A DNA stretch of 64,000 nucleotides from Ciona savignyi (GCA_000149265.1 CH003266.1:453493-517492), one strand, 5' to 3'. Counted from the stretch's first letter, positions 1 to 10,835 are shown. A program made the numbers and translations. The notes: generated by a model not told the origin, from the letters alone.

Positions 1-500
1 TCGGTTTCACGCCTGATTATTAAGACCAATTAACATTTTAACACAACATAGTAATTTTTGATTTAATTGCGAATACGGTTTCAAGGAAGAATATCAATTT
101 TCTTTATCTCTTTCTTGTCTGTAAACAAAATATTGTTTTAAACCGAAGTATTCTACTACAAAGCACATTAAGGGGATGTTTATTTCTATCACGGGTATAG
201 GATATAAGAAGGCACTTGGGCAATTGCACATGGCCTATCTGCTGCCTGGGTGGAGTTGGAGCAATGTGGCGAAGCTTAAACCCGAATAGCAATTCCTATA
301 CTTAGTTAAATTAAAACAAAATACTTACAACATTGCTTCCAAGTCTTTATTTGTGTTTAAATCACAAGTTAAGAACCAGCAGTTTGAACTCTGCCATTTA
401 GAATGGTGACGTAGTAAGGAACACGATTTTATTGCGACGAAAGTATTTTGTAGAAAACTGCTTGGAAAATAATTTACAAACCTTCGCAGATGGCATTTTA

Positions 501-1104
501 TCACTGTTGATCCAATTTCACTTCATCATCTAAAATAAACATCTTAGTGAAAACGAAATACGTTAAATGCGAAACGCTAGTTTTGTTTTTGACCCCAATC
601 ACTGGTTCCAATAATATCTGGAAAACCCGACGTACAAAACCACTAATAAGTTTTATACTACAGTAACTTAAATGGTGCGTTTGCTTACCTTGGAGAGATA
701 AGATATCTTCATCCCAAGGGCCATCGGATACTAAAATCAGAAATTAATAATTATTTTTTTAACGTATAAAAATGTAAATAATTCAACCATCACCAACCTT
801 GTTGTGGTCTTTCGTCTGTGAATGAATGAGTAAAGTGTTATTTTTTTATAAATAAAAAAGAAAACCAGTTGATGTAGCACACAGCAAAAAGCAGTAATAC
901 TTATTTTGTTAATACAAAAAAAACATTTGAATATTATTGGATAACTTGTTTCTATAACTGGATATGTAACTTACTATAATGGCCGCGACTGGGTAATCGG
1001 AAGCGGCGACGAACGCTGCGACGTCTACTCCACCAAGCATCCGCACTTTCGTTCGTTATCATCAACAAACCAATCAAAACAGCCACAATAATCAACTTGT
1101 TCAT
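501..1104 (-). CDS. Peptide gene 1, copy A: secreted WW/Arg-rich cationic peptide precursor
   Basis: Three-exon minus-strand model: 975-1104, 689-730 and 501-529, 66 codons. Residues 1-23 form a signal peptide (MNKLIIVAVLIGLL start, cleavage likely after ADA). The next segment, WWSRRRSVRRRFRLPSR, has eight Arg in 17 residues. After a short linker (GHYI) the tail from SDGPWDEDI to DDEVKLDQQ is strongly acidic. Splice sites are consensus: donors gtaagt and gtaagc, acceptors ttttag, with exon phases 1 and 1. The layout of signal, cationic peptide and anionic tail is that of ascidian antimicrobial precursors such as styelins and clavanins. I do not recognise the sequence as a named family. A SINE fragment forms the proximal upstream region. 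Antimicrobial function is inference; a neuropeptide or hormone precursor is possible. Confidence 0.6.
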
Positions 1105-1145
1105 CTGTACAAATGACGAAAAATGGTTTGAACAATTATGTTTTA

Positions 1146-1300
1146 TCCCCGTGAATGGAAAACGCGGGACGTATATTACATGGACAATAATCAGATTACT
1201 TTATGTCCACCGTCGGATTACCAAAGCCATTACAGTGTGTTTAATATGACTGTTCCTTTACTTTTGGTAGAACTAAGTGCGTTGCTATCGAACCAGCTAA
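1146..1300 (-). repeat. SINE-2 fragment forming the upstream region of peptide gene 1 (copy A)
   Basis: The 3' part of a SINE-2 element on the minus strand is recognisable by ccccgtgaatgg at one end and ttggtagaac at the other. It begins about 40 bp upstream of the peptide-gene start codon, so the proximal promoter or 5' UTR is SINE-derived. Confidence 0.7.
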
Positions 1301-1448
1301 ATGCAAGAACAAAACCAACAACACCAAACTTACCTTGTTTTTGTACTTTTGCAAAGTGAATGAATACCCTTCATAGATAAGTTGTATTTATACCACAGTT
1401 GTCTATTGTTTAACGACATTTGCAAGCTGCTTGCTGCATTTTTTAACT

Positions 1449-1511
1449 GTAATATATTTGTGGGAACAGGATATACTTTGTAATATATTTGTGGGAACAG
1501 AATATACTTAG
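1449..1511. repeat. 31-bp tandem repeat, 2 units
   Basis: Two copies of a 31-bp unit (core gtaatatatttgtgggaaca) lie about 350 bp upstream of peptide gene 1, copy A. Copy B has three units. Confidence 0.9.
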
Positions 1512-1789
1512 TTGTTCACAATCGATTTGGAAGAGCTAAGTTAGTTGGCGCGAGAATTTTTAAGCAATCTCGCATTGAAATTTATTTTCTATAGTGTATA
1601 TTACCCGGGAAGGAACCATTAAGCATATTACTCGTCGAAACTATCCATGTGAACTAACGGTCTACTTGTTACGTTTCTGTGAGTCGCTACATTGCGGATA
1701 ATCGGTTGCTGCTAAAAAAACATACTGGTCTCAATATCAACATATAGTGTGTATAATGCTTACCAAAATAAAGATTAGGCAATATTTCA

Positions 1790-2960
1790 TTTTACTAAGG
1801 CAATATTCCATTACACCCTCTGGTAGATGTCGTGGCAACATACTATGCCTGTCACAATCATGATTCAGGAACATATCTTCGTTTTCAAGATAATTACCCT
1901 AAAAATGTGTTTAGATATATTATTTCTTTGTGTATTCTCTAAATAATAGCCGACTTTACCAAAAAAATAATCGAAGCGGGAAAAAGCGACGAACATTTAA
2001 CAAATAATATGCCAGCAGGGGCATATGTATGCCAATACGCACAAAACATCCCCTCACAAACCGTAAACACAAACGAGCGGCCTCAACGCGCAAGACAAAG
2101 ACCGACGTATTTTCCGGACGTTGAGCGACGATGAACACTATTTATGTTTGTATTGTGTATTTACTTCTTTGTAACTTTTGCACTTATTATATAGCACTTA
2201 ATTTTTCTTTACCGTTTTTTTATCACTGCGTTCAGTATTGGAAGTAATCATTTAATACTCACATGGTTTTATTTTGTTTATGCTGAAGTTTGAAATTGTG
2301 CGTTTTGTCTTTTTCATTTTAAATATTTTACGTTTGCAATTAGTTTTTGGTTTAACTACACTTTTGTTGTTGTTTGTTTTTTATCGTCGAATATTTGGAT
2401 TGAGTTTGGAGACACAATATGTTTAAGAGGTGGGAGAGTGTTACAAATCTTGAAGCGTGATTTCGGTGCGTGCGTTGATTGGTAATTACCTGTCGCCTTT
2501 ATCTTTATATTTCCCGCTAAAAACCGTTAAGACTCGACCGCCTATTTGCTTTTATATGCGACCACTGCATTGTGTTTTGGTGGTGTTGTGATTTTATACT
2601 GCTTACGTGAATACAAGCATTTTGTACATATAATGGAGAGCTGCTGACTACAGGTTATCGAGAACCCTGGCTAAAAGTGTAACATATTTATTATTCAATC
2701 AAAAAATATAATTTCTTTCTTTTTAACGGCCCAAATCTGTGCTTTCACAATGTGTTTGGAAATAAACATATTACTTGGAGGTATATATTATTCAATCAGA
2801 AAATCTTATTTCTTTCTGGAAAGTTCCATCAAATCATTCATCAAATTTCAACAAGTAATAATCGAGAAGTTGCGAAATCTCATCTGCAGAAATACAATAT
2901 AAGGTCAGGAATTAATTTAGTTTAATTAATTGATGTGGAATATTGATTTCTTTAAAATTG
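1790..2960. repeat. Dispersed ~1.16 kb block, also at 23727-24895
   Basis: The block starts with ccctctggtagatgtcgtgg and ends near gtttaattaatt. It is about 95 percent alike by eye to 23727-24895, and its first 160 bp also recur at 28100-28260. It has no convincing coding exon and no terminal inverted repeats that I can see. In copy A the ALAS exon follows directly; in the other copy a SINE fragment does. Confidence 0.75.
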
Positions 2961-2967
2961 AAGAAAC

Positions 2968-3104
2968 ATATGGCCTCAATAACCTTGGGATGTCGACTCA
3001 TCCCTAGGTAGTCATTGGAGCACCACACGGATACTTTCTGGGGGTCCACAGAGGCGTGATACTTGGCGAATGGGAAGGTATCAGCTCTTCGGACCTTTAA
3101 AGAA
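2968..3104 (-). pseudogene. Lone exon of 5-aminolevulinate synthase (ALAS)
   Basis: The minus-strand frame reads [19 protein letters not shown], then [21 protein letters not shown]. The [13 protein letters not shown] motif is diagnostic of ALAS, the PLP enzyme that joins glycine and succinyl-CoA in mitochondria at the start of haem synthesis. A pyrimidine-rich acceptor ending in gtcag precedes the homology (exon edge 3104). Homology stops after IEA at about 2968, where there is no consensus donor (only gtttct). No neighbouring ALAS exons, catalytic Lys region or glycine loop are visible. The matching point in the related block near 24900 lacks it, so it is probably a captured or retained fragment. 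Confidence 0.7.
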
Positions 3105-3189
3105 CTGACCGTACAAAAGAAAAGAAGTTCTTTGATTTCCGAAGAATCAAAATCAAGCACTTGAGAAAATTAAGGGAAAATTAAACGTT

Positions 3190-3480
3190 ATTAACAAAAA
3201 AATCGTATTTGTATAATATGTTTGTATAGGATGTTTACGTTTATCTCTCTGAATGCAAAAAAAAACAAACAAAAGGCGTTGACATAGAAAATTGACAGAT
3301 TAACTTGCACCCACTGTTGGGTTAGCGGAGCTATTGCAGTGATTTGTGTATGAATTAGTTTCTTTAATTTGTTAAAAAACATCAATTCATTGCTGGGTTG
3401 GGGAAATGTCCATTAATTGACTTGCCTAAGGACACAACCTACTACCTAGCAACCCAGTTTCAAAATTGTAACCTTTCGGC
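3190..3480 (-). repeat. Divergent SINE-2-like element
   Basis: It keeps the order seen in SINE-2 (aggatgtttacgtttatctc, then cccactgttgggttagcggag, then tgcctaaggacacaacc), with many changes. A sister of the same subfamily lies at 28997-29190 on the plus strand. Confidence 0.6.
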
Positions 3481-3561
3481 TGTGTATAGCTCCGCACTAA
3501 ACCTCTAAGTTACGATGTTATCTCATCAAACCGAAGTAAAACTCATGTTTAGAGCTACAAA

Positions 3562-3753
3562 ATGCGTTGGTCGAGTTGGTTTGTTTTGTTGGTGATTATG
3601 TCGTTGGTGGTTGACCGATGGGACAGTTGGTGGTCTCGTCGTCGAAGAAGAAGACGAGCAGTTGTGGCCGCTACAGTAGCCCCAGTAGTAATTCAAACTC
3701 CCGCCACCCCATCGACAGTTAGAAGGAACGGAGCAAGCGGTTTCGCGAGGTGA
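3562..3753 (+). CDS. Orphan secreted-peptide exon (WWSRRRRRRR), copy A only
   Basis: An open frame of 63 codons has a hydrophobic signal-like start (MRWSSWFVLLVIMSLVV), then a Trp/Arg run (DSWWSRRRRRRR, seven Arg), an Ala/Val/Thr/Pro stretch and a VRRNGASGFA end. It can stop at TGA (3751-3753), or be a first exon 3562-3749 with donor gtgaaa at 3750, phase 2. The second reading puts RRNG five residues before the exon end, close to peptide gene 2 (RRNG, four residues, same phase). WWSRRR matches peptide gene 1. I found no convincing exons 2 and 3 downstream, so it may be a partial or dead duplicate. It lies in opposite orientation to its neighbours and has no counterpart in copy B. Confidence 0.42.
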   Translation: MRWSSWFVLLVIMSLVVDRWDSWWSRRRRRRRAVVAATVAPVVIQTPATPSTVRRNGASGFAR

Positions 3754-3764
3754 AAGATTATTTT

Positions 3765-3822
3765 AGGTTTCAAACCCGAGATGGGCTCGTCACCTGGGCC
3801 GTTTTGTATGCAAAATAATCTG
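3765..3822 (-). repeat. SINE-1 fragment
   Basis: B-box half of a SINE-1 element on the minus strand (tttcaaacccgagatgggct), starting 12 bp after the orphan peptide exon. Confidence 0.6.
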
Positions 3823-4549
3823 TCAATTTTCTGTGTCAACGCTTTTTGTTTTTTTTTCATTCAGAGAGATAAACGCAAGCATCCTATACAAACTTATTAT
3901 ACAAATACAATTTTTTTTGTTAATAACGTTTAATTTTTCCTTGATTTTCTTGGTATATAAGTTCTATTGTATGTCTATATAACCTATGTTCGTTTGTCGC
4001 CTATATGTTCATCTATAGTGTATTGCATGGGAAGTCAAAACAATATGCTTAATACTCAAATCGTTACAATGGAAAAGAACGAACTAGACACTAACCAATC
4101 TAAAAAAAACACTGGTCTATATGATTGTCAGTCAGGTTATTCTTCAGCCACACAACTGCACCATTGATTATGTTTTGTTTATTTAAGAATAAGCGGTTTG
4201 CTAACAGTCGTGCGTTATGTCATTTCGTTTTACGGAAGTTTTTACCCGATGGTATCCGAATTCAGCTATCTTGTATACAGTATAAAGTATAGACTGAGGC
4301 CTATACCCCTTTCAATGGTCTCAACATATATTAGACTCAGTTTTTCTTGCACCACAATTTTATTGCACATTCTCAAATATTAACGAAAACATTAAATGTG
4401 TATATTCGCAGTTAAAATCACAAAATCCCGATTCGATTTCTAAAAAAAAACTCTCGCATATATACATAAAAAAATTAGTTTAATCACGATAAGCAAAAGA
4501 TCCGCATTAAGTGTCATAAGTAATCTGTGCAGGGTTTGGTATGATGCTT

Positions 4550-5652
4550 CTAATTCAAATCCAACATGGCGTCTTCCAACATCTCGCGGTAAAATTCGTC
4601 TAGAAGACATTTGGTTAAATTTGTTAACACCGCATGAAATTAAGACAGACTATATTGTTAGCGTGAAATAATTAATAAGGCACACAACGTCAGCTTACCG
4701 TCTCTAATTGAGTTTTTTCTTTGGTTGTAATACCTGAAACAAATATAAAAATTATATTAATATATTGATTTTTTATGTTTATCCTTGAGGGTAGATATGC
4801 GTAGAATTCGTTGTCAGATTACCTCGTGTCATATAAACATGATTATGCCGTTGCTACTGTTTTTGGTTTAATCAAGTAATCCAATAGGTTTAGAAGTTGG
4901 CCGTTAAGTGCCTTGACCAAGGACACAAGCGGTTTTAAACGACTTAACTTTTAGACTGACAAGCTAGAAACGGTGGTCCAACTTAAAAACGTTTAACTGG
5001 CTATACAAAAATAATCTTACTTATTTCAAATCACACACAATAATGCATAAAAAGATTTACAAAAACGGCCATAGTAACGAAATCGTCTTGGGTTCGAAAA
5101 TAATCCAGGTAAAAAAATAATTTGCAGTCAGCTAATTGACATTTATATGTTATCAACCACTACTAGTTTCTCACTTAAAAATCACGGTTTGCATACAGGA
5201 TAGGATATTCATCTTTATCTCCGTGAATCGTCAGATCACCTTTCGCCCATCGTCGGGTTACCGGAGCTATTGGCTATTGCAGTGTGTTGTATATGATAGA
5301 CACGTTCCTTCAAATTGGTAGAACCCATTAATCCGTTGGGTTTAGGCAATGTCCGTAAAGTGGCTAAGGACACAACCGACTAGCTAGTGACCAGTTTCGC
5401 ACCTGCAACCTTTCAATTGAAAGGCGACGCACTTCACTGCCAGACTAACCGGCCGGACATACACACTTACATTGGTTGGTAGAGGCCATTCCTGCGGAGT
5501 GGTTCAGTAATAGGAACTGGAGTCGTAGTTGTTCTTGGCGTTGTAGTTGGCGTTGTAGTCACGGGCGGGGGCGGTGGCTCAGTTGTATGTGTTTCTCCCA
5601 TTCCGGTACCAACACACAACAATATCACCAGCAACAAAGTGTATTGCTTCAT
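4550..5652 (-). CDS. Peptide gene 2, copy A: secreted Pro/Thr-rich peptide precursor
   Basis: Three minus-strand exons: 5471-5652, 4699-4733 and 4550-4599, 88 codons. Residues 1-19 are a signal peptide (MKQYTLLLVILLCVG start). Residues about 20-50 are Pro/Thr-rich (ETHTTEPPPPPV, then TTTP repeats), a likely O-glycosylated stalk. An Arg-Arg pair at 54-55 is followed by NGLYQPMYYNQRKNSIR, a basic Tyr/Asn-rich segment. The end is acidic (DDEFYREMLEDAMLDLN). Donors gtaagt and gtaagc and acceptors tttcag and ttctag are consensus; exon phases are 2 and 1. Exon 2 joins exon 3 in the same phase as in peptide gene 1, also at an Asp codon before an acidic end, so the two look like one family. Processing at the dibasic site is inference. 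The product is not recognised. Confidence 0.6.
5197..5462 (-). repeat. SINE-2 element next to the donor of peptide gene 2 (copy A)
   Basis: SINE-2 on the minus strand with cccatcgtcgggttaccgga, the core region and the A-box end (ccagactaaccggccggac). Its head ends within about 10 bp of the exon 1 donor. Confidence 0.85.
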
Positions 5653-6309
5653 TATTTATTAACAAGGAAAAATCTATAATAGAAATAAAAATTAATAAAT
5701 AATAATATCTATAAAAGAAATAATAATAAATAAATAATAATATCTATAATAGAAACAATAAAAAATAAATTTTCTAATAAATTATATATATTCCAACAAT
5801 AAATACAATAAATTATATATTCCAGCTGTAAATAGATTTTATATCTAAATTATATACTTATATATCATAATACAGGTTACCTAAGAGTTAACAAACCTAT
5901 CGCGTATCTCTAAATAGAATTGTTAGCTTCTGATAAATAGTGTACAAAATTTCTTAGCCCGGCGGTAGGTCTGGTATTTAATGCCGGTATAATGTACAAA
6001 ATAGCAACGGGCGGATGTAATTAAATCAGGCTGTTTAGGAAGGCTTTATATACAGCATATGTACATACGCCGGATTGTCTGACAACTCCTAAGATAAAAT
6101 GGCATTTTGGAGCATTTATACCTATTCAGTGTTAAAATGGCAAAATGATTTAAATGTTAATTCTTGTAGTACACAAGCAGTATGGGGGCTTGTTAACCGT
6201 CAGAATACAACTTGTCACGGGTTACCGGAGTTCATGCAACATGCTGTACATAATTGGCATTGCTAAAGAATATTTCAGTTTACAAAACTATATTACAAAC
6301 CACATTTTT

Positions 6310-7262
6310 TTAAAGTTGACAGAAATAGTTTACGATTAAAAAATTTATTTAGTTAATTTTTTATAAATTTTAAATCACAAAATCAACATAAAAATAAGGT
6401 AGTTTATTACCCTGCAGTTTAGAGTATAATCAATATTTTGTTTCAATCTTATATAGCGACTGTGGCTGTCAACCAGATCTTACCAATGCAGAAAGCAAAC
6501 TCCACCGTCGGGTTACCAGAGCTATTTCAATGTGTTGTATATGATTCACACCTTCCTTCAATTTGGTAGAACCCATTAATCCGCTGGGTCCAGGCAATGT
6601 CCGTAAAGTGCCTTGCCCAAGAACACAACCGACTAGCTAGCGACCAGTTTTGAACCTGCAACTGTTCGGTTGTAAGGCGATGCACTTAACCGCAAGACTA
6701 AACGATCGGAATAAAATAGTTTTGTATTGACAAAACGTGATGTTTTGTGTTCGAGAGAGTGACAAAAGTAGTCGACAAATCTTGTTTTACATACAATCGG
6801 AAAACCTTTCTTTCAGTTGACTTTTTTGCAATCTCTATTCTTAGCCGTAAATACATGAGCAGCAATTTGTCTTGAAGTCTTTTGCAAATTATTTCACAAT
6901 TCGCAATTTTAAGGACGAATTTGTAATCATAGATTTCGTTTTAAAATCATAATTAGGTTCTATTGAAAGACTCCTAAAAAATTAGGCCTTTATGCGTAGG
7001 TCACTTCTTCAACGGAATATCTTTTTTTTAACTTCCATAATCTTAAAAATTCACGTAATTCAAAATGAGACAAGCAAAAAACGAATTGCTTGTTTTCAAT
7101 GTGAACAAGCGAACCATGACGACAATAGTTAAAAACTACCGATTAGTTTAACAAAATTAAAACTAATTAATAGAAACACAAACCACACATATATGTATAC
7201 ATTTTTAAAAACTTAAATAACTAAAAAACTTCAAACGCAAACCTATTAATCGATATATATAT
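6310..7262. other. AT-rich intergenic stretch with a SINE-2 copy at 6480-6712
   Basis: The SINE-2 is on the minus strand (gtcgggttaccagagct through ccgcaagactaaacgatcgg). From about 6960 the sequence matches copy B from about 33850. The rest is AT-rich without a supportable gene. Confidence 0.6.
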
Positions 7263-7264
7263 TT

Positions 7265-7395
7265 ATTTTATTTTATTTTACCGAGCCAAGTTTCGAACTC
7301 ATTTAAGCTCGTCGCTAGGACCGTTTTTGTATAGCAGTCGGTATATGTATCGGTCGCGTTAACCATTTGGCCACACGACCTTACTAATCGATTTA
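7265..7395 (-). mobile_element. SINE-1 insertion present only in copy A
   Basis: Minus-strand SINE-1 with poly(T) start, accgagccaagtttcgaact (B box) and gttaaccatttggccacac (A box). Short direct repeats flank it (taatcgatatata and ctaatcgatttata). Copy B has a single uninterrupted site near 34105-34130, so the insertion followed the separation of the two copies. Confidence 0.8.
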
Positions 7396-7625
7396 TATTG
7401 GTAAACGCAGAACATATTTAGGTCTCTAGCGCCATCTGGCTGATCAAAATCGGCCGTATACTTCTACCAAACTTTATTCATGTTTTATTAAAAGCATTTA
7501 TGTAAATTACAATCTTTTTCTGTTTTGTGGGGTATTTGCAAATTCTGCCGTTTAATTATTTTCCAGCCTTAGTAGTCGACTTAACTACGTTTAAATATGA
7601 ACTTGTAAATCCGAGAAGGAAACCT

Positions 7626-7913
7626 ACCAGTTAGTCCGATGGTTTAGTGCGGCGCCTTTCAGCCGAAAGGCGACAGGTACAGAACTGGTCGCTAGCTATT
7701 CGGTTGTGCCTTTGGGCAAGGCACTTAATGGCTATTGCCTGCCCAACGGATTATTGGGTTCTGCCAGAACGAAGAATAAATGTCTCAATTACAGCACACT
7801 GCAATAGCTCCGATAACCCGACGATGGGCGCGAGGTGATCTGACGATTGTTATTTGTTAACCATATTGTTTTCCCATTCACAGGAATAAACTTGAATATC
7901 CTATCCTATCCTA
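7626..7913 (+). repeat. SINE-2, full length (copy A)
   Basis: A-box region ttagtccgatggtttagtgc, core ttgggcaaggcactt, and a tail of atcctatcctatcc. Confidence 0.85.
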
Positions 7914-8299
7914 AACCCATTCGTTTGCGTGCATCAATATAAAACAAAATATGCTTTAAGCATTCAGTCCGTTTAAATTTTTAACATGTTTGAAAATTTG
8001 TATTTTTAATAATCTAACTTTACAGTTTCTTTCTGTATTACGACTCGTGTTTTATAGTTTTTTTCACTGTCGTTGTTCTTCAATGTTTAATATATGTTTA
8101 ACTATCGTTTTTTTTTAAGATTGAAAAAAAATTCGTGAAACTGTAAATGTTAGTAAAAAATATATATACTTTGTTTAACGTTGCCAATTGGTTTATTTCA
8201 TTTTTTATCCAACCAGTTTATTTGCTGCAGGTATAATATATATCTGCCTCAAGGTGTCGTGAAAGAGTTACTTACGCGATGAGCTGCAAAACAAATAAG

Positions 8300-8490
8300 A
8301 CAAATGATTATCGCGACCGATAGATATACCTACATATATAGAAAAAACGGTCCAAGTGATAAGCCCATCCTGGGTTCGAAACTTGGCTCGGTAAAAAAAT
8401 ATAAAAAATATACCGACTCTTTTACAAAAAACGGTCCGAGTAACGAGCCCATCATGGGTTTGAAACTTGGCTCGGTAAGAAAAAAACGAA
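8300..8490 (+). repeat. SINE-1 partial tandem dimer
   Basis: Two B-box halves lie in tandem (cctgggttcgaaacttggct and catgggtttgaaacttggct), each followed by gctcggtaa. It is absent from copy B near 35250. Confidence 0.75.
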
Positions 8491-8499
8491 TGAGACACT

Positions 8500-10343
8500 G
8501 GAAGTAGCTATGCTAGATTTTCTATCAACCTAAGATTTAATTTTGATGAATTGTAATATATATGGTTAGGCCTACTAGGTCTATAAGGGTTGGATTACAA
8601 ATGTTACAACCAAACAAAAGAAACATCGTTTTTAAACGGAGACTCTTCTGACATCTCAGTTTAACACAACGTTAGGTACAGAAGTGTTATTTATAACTTT
8701 TACAACATTTTATAGACCTATTTGCACCGTAATTAGTTGATGTAGCCAACTGTATAAAACATGTGGAATAATATAACTTCACTAAACCGTTATGGACAAA
8801 AAGTATTTTTATATACACAAATAATAGAATATTAATTAAATTCAAGTCGATTTTAAATATTTTTACATGTTATGAATAGCTGTATGCAATATATGAAGAT
8901 ATGTTTACGCACGAAATCAGAATATCGTGTAATAGCACCTGTGTTGTGTGAGCAACCGTGGTTGACGACCAGTCGCCTTTCACACGCGATGCGAGAGAAG
9001 TTAAGAAAAAGGCAAGCCAAGTTACGGGATTACTTTATTCAACTCAAATAATAGTACGAACGGGCGATCCGTGCCGGTTGTCAGGTTTTGTTTAATTTAC
9101 AGCAGTTGAACAGAAATTGACAATAAATTATACATCAGTAATCTTTTAGATAAAGAAATATTTCTAGAATCTTTTTAGTGTAAGTATATGGTCGTTAGTA
9201 GAAATCAGTTGTTTACTGAAAGAGTAAATTAATTTATTTGTTAAATAGCTCGGGAAGGATTACAGTTTCAGACTAACCAATCCACAAAGAACATTAGTTT
9301 AGTTTATTCATTTCTTGCCCTAGTATTTAAAAATGGCAAGCGAATAAAATAGCGACACGGGAACAGGAAAATAAACTAAATTTTACTGCCTATACACACT
9401 ATACTGCGCAAATTTGTGTTTTGATAAAGCCATCAGATTAGAAAGAAGCAAAGTAAACTTTTGTGTAGGCTTACTTACTGTGAAATATTATTTTATATCC
9501 AGTATATGCCATGTGTGCAGAGTTGGCGACAAAGGTAAAATCCTACAAAGCCAGCAATAAATGAACAGTGATTCACTAAACACATATGACAAGGAGAAAA
9601 ACAGTTTAAAACACAAAACACAAGTTTTAAAATTCCAAAATTTTGTGTTGGCTTTGTAAAATTGACACTAACAGTTTATGTAGATTTTACTTTTATAGTT
9701 TTTTTGTCAAGCAATATTTTCTTATTCAGCTAGTTTCAACCGTACAATAGGAGCGTTAGGAAACATGTAGACTATACAGCGCACCGTATAGGCTCGCCGG
9801 TCCATTATCTTGGCCGATTTACGAACAGTAGATTCATTGTACATACCCTTCTACAGACAGCAAACCGCATCTGGCATTAGTTGGACCGCTGACGTATGTT
9901 GCTGTTCAGCGTTGTTTTAACTTTCGGAATACACGAAAGTAAAAAAAAATCGTATACTCTTGTTAAAATAGGAGTTGTTCAAAACCGCCGTAAAATGGTT
10001 TATTAGCATGTAATGAAATTAGATGATTTTGACCATTTATTAAATGTGTTGACACTTCTTAAATAAAATGACTTGATTACTTTGCGTTTTCTCCTATCGA
10101 ATCTGGCTTTCACTCATCCGGATAGAATAGCTTTTATTGAATTGTGTGGTTAAATATATTAAATAAATAGTTAGGCTTTGTTGTTTTTGGATTTGAGCGT
10201 TTATTTTCAAAAGTGACTTCTGCCTTTTGTGTTGGATTAAAATTTAACGCTTTCGTCTGCCAAATGTCAGTTGTAATAAAATATTAAAGTGTCATAATTA
10301 TCGTACTGTTTTCGGGCAGTGTTTGTGAACAATGCTCTACTAT
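8500..10343. other. Non-coding upstream region of CRIM1 (copy A)
   Basis: Collinear with 35260-37130 in copy B at high identity, with no frame conserved between the copies. It may hold regulatory sequence; I recognise no specific element. Confidence 0.5.
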
Positions 10344-10351
10344 GTGCTGAG

Positions 10352-10835
10352 CAGGGTTGCCATTTGGCCTTTTTCACGGCCAAATTTCAGAAATTTGGCC
10401 GTACCAAAATCGCCCCAGACGCGAAAAAAATAGTTTGGCCGTGCGGAAAAATCTGGCCGAATTTGGCCGTATAAGCATATTGTCAAATTTTTAGCCAAAA
10501 CGTCATATTATTTTTACGCTACAGTAGAAAAAAGGCAAAAAGAGAGACAGAAAATGGAAATAAATTAATATCAACTGTCTCATTCACAAATCACAAAGCT
10601 GATTATGACGTTTTAAAATAAAATAATAACGGTAGGCATTCCTATATAGTAGTTGAACGGGTTTAACAAATCTGGAGGGAATTAAAATTATACAATTTTT
10701 CAACAAATAAAGAGATAAATAGCCCAATTGGCTAAATTAAATAGTTTATTTTGCACTTGATACGAATTGGCCGAATTTTGGCCGTAAAGCAAAAACAGTT
10801 TGGCCGTAAAGCGTACTTTGCGTCTGGCAACCCTG
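10352..10835. mobile_element. hAT-type non-autonomous element, 484 bp
   Basis: Terminal inverted repeats CAGGGTTGCCA and TGGCAACCCTG are flanked by an exact 8-bp target duplication, gtgctgag (10344-10351 and 10836-10843). Copy B has one uninterrupted gtgctgag at the same place (near 37133). No transposase frame is present. TIR start CAGGG and an 8-bp duplication are characteristic of hAT elements. Confidence 0.92.

Noticed and set aside
1956-2138. 60-codon minus-strand frame repeated at 23899-24081
   Set aside because: It belongs to the dispersed 1.16-kb block; similarity reflects the duplication and the product lacks any recognisable feature.
3967-4167. Possible downstream exon for the orphan peptide gene (segment with MEKNELDTNQ)
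   Set aside because: The acceptor and phase do not fit the exon end at 3749, and there is no acidic tail like that of the other peptide genes.
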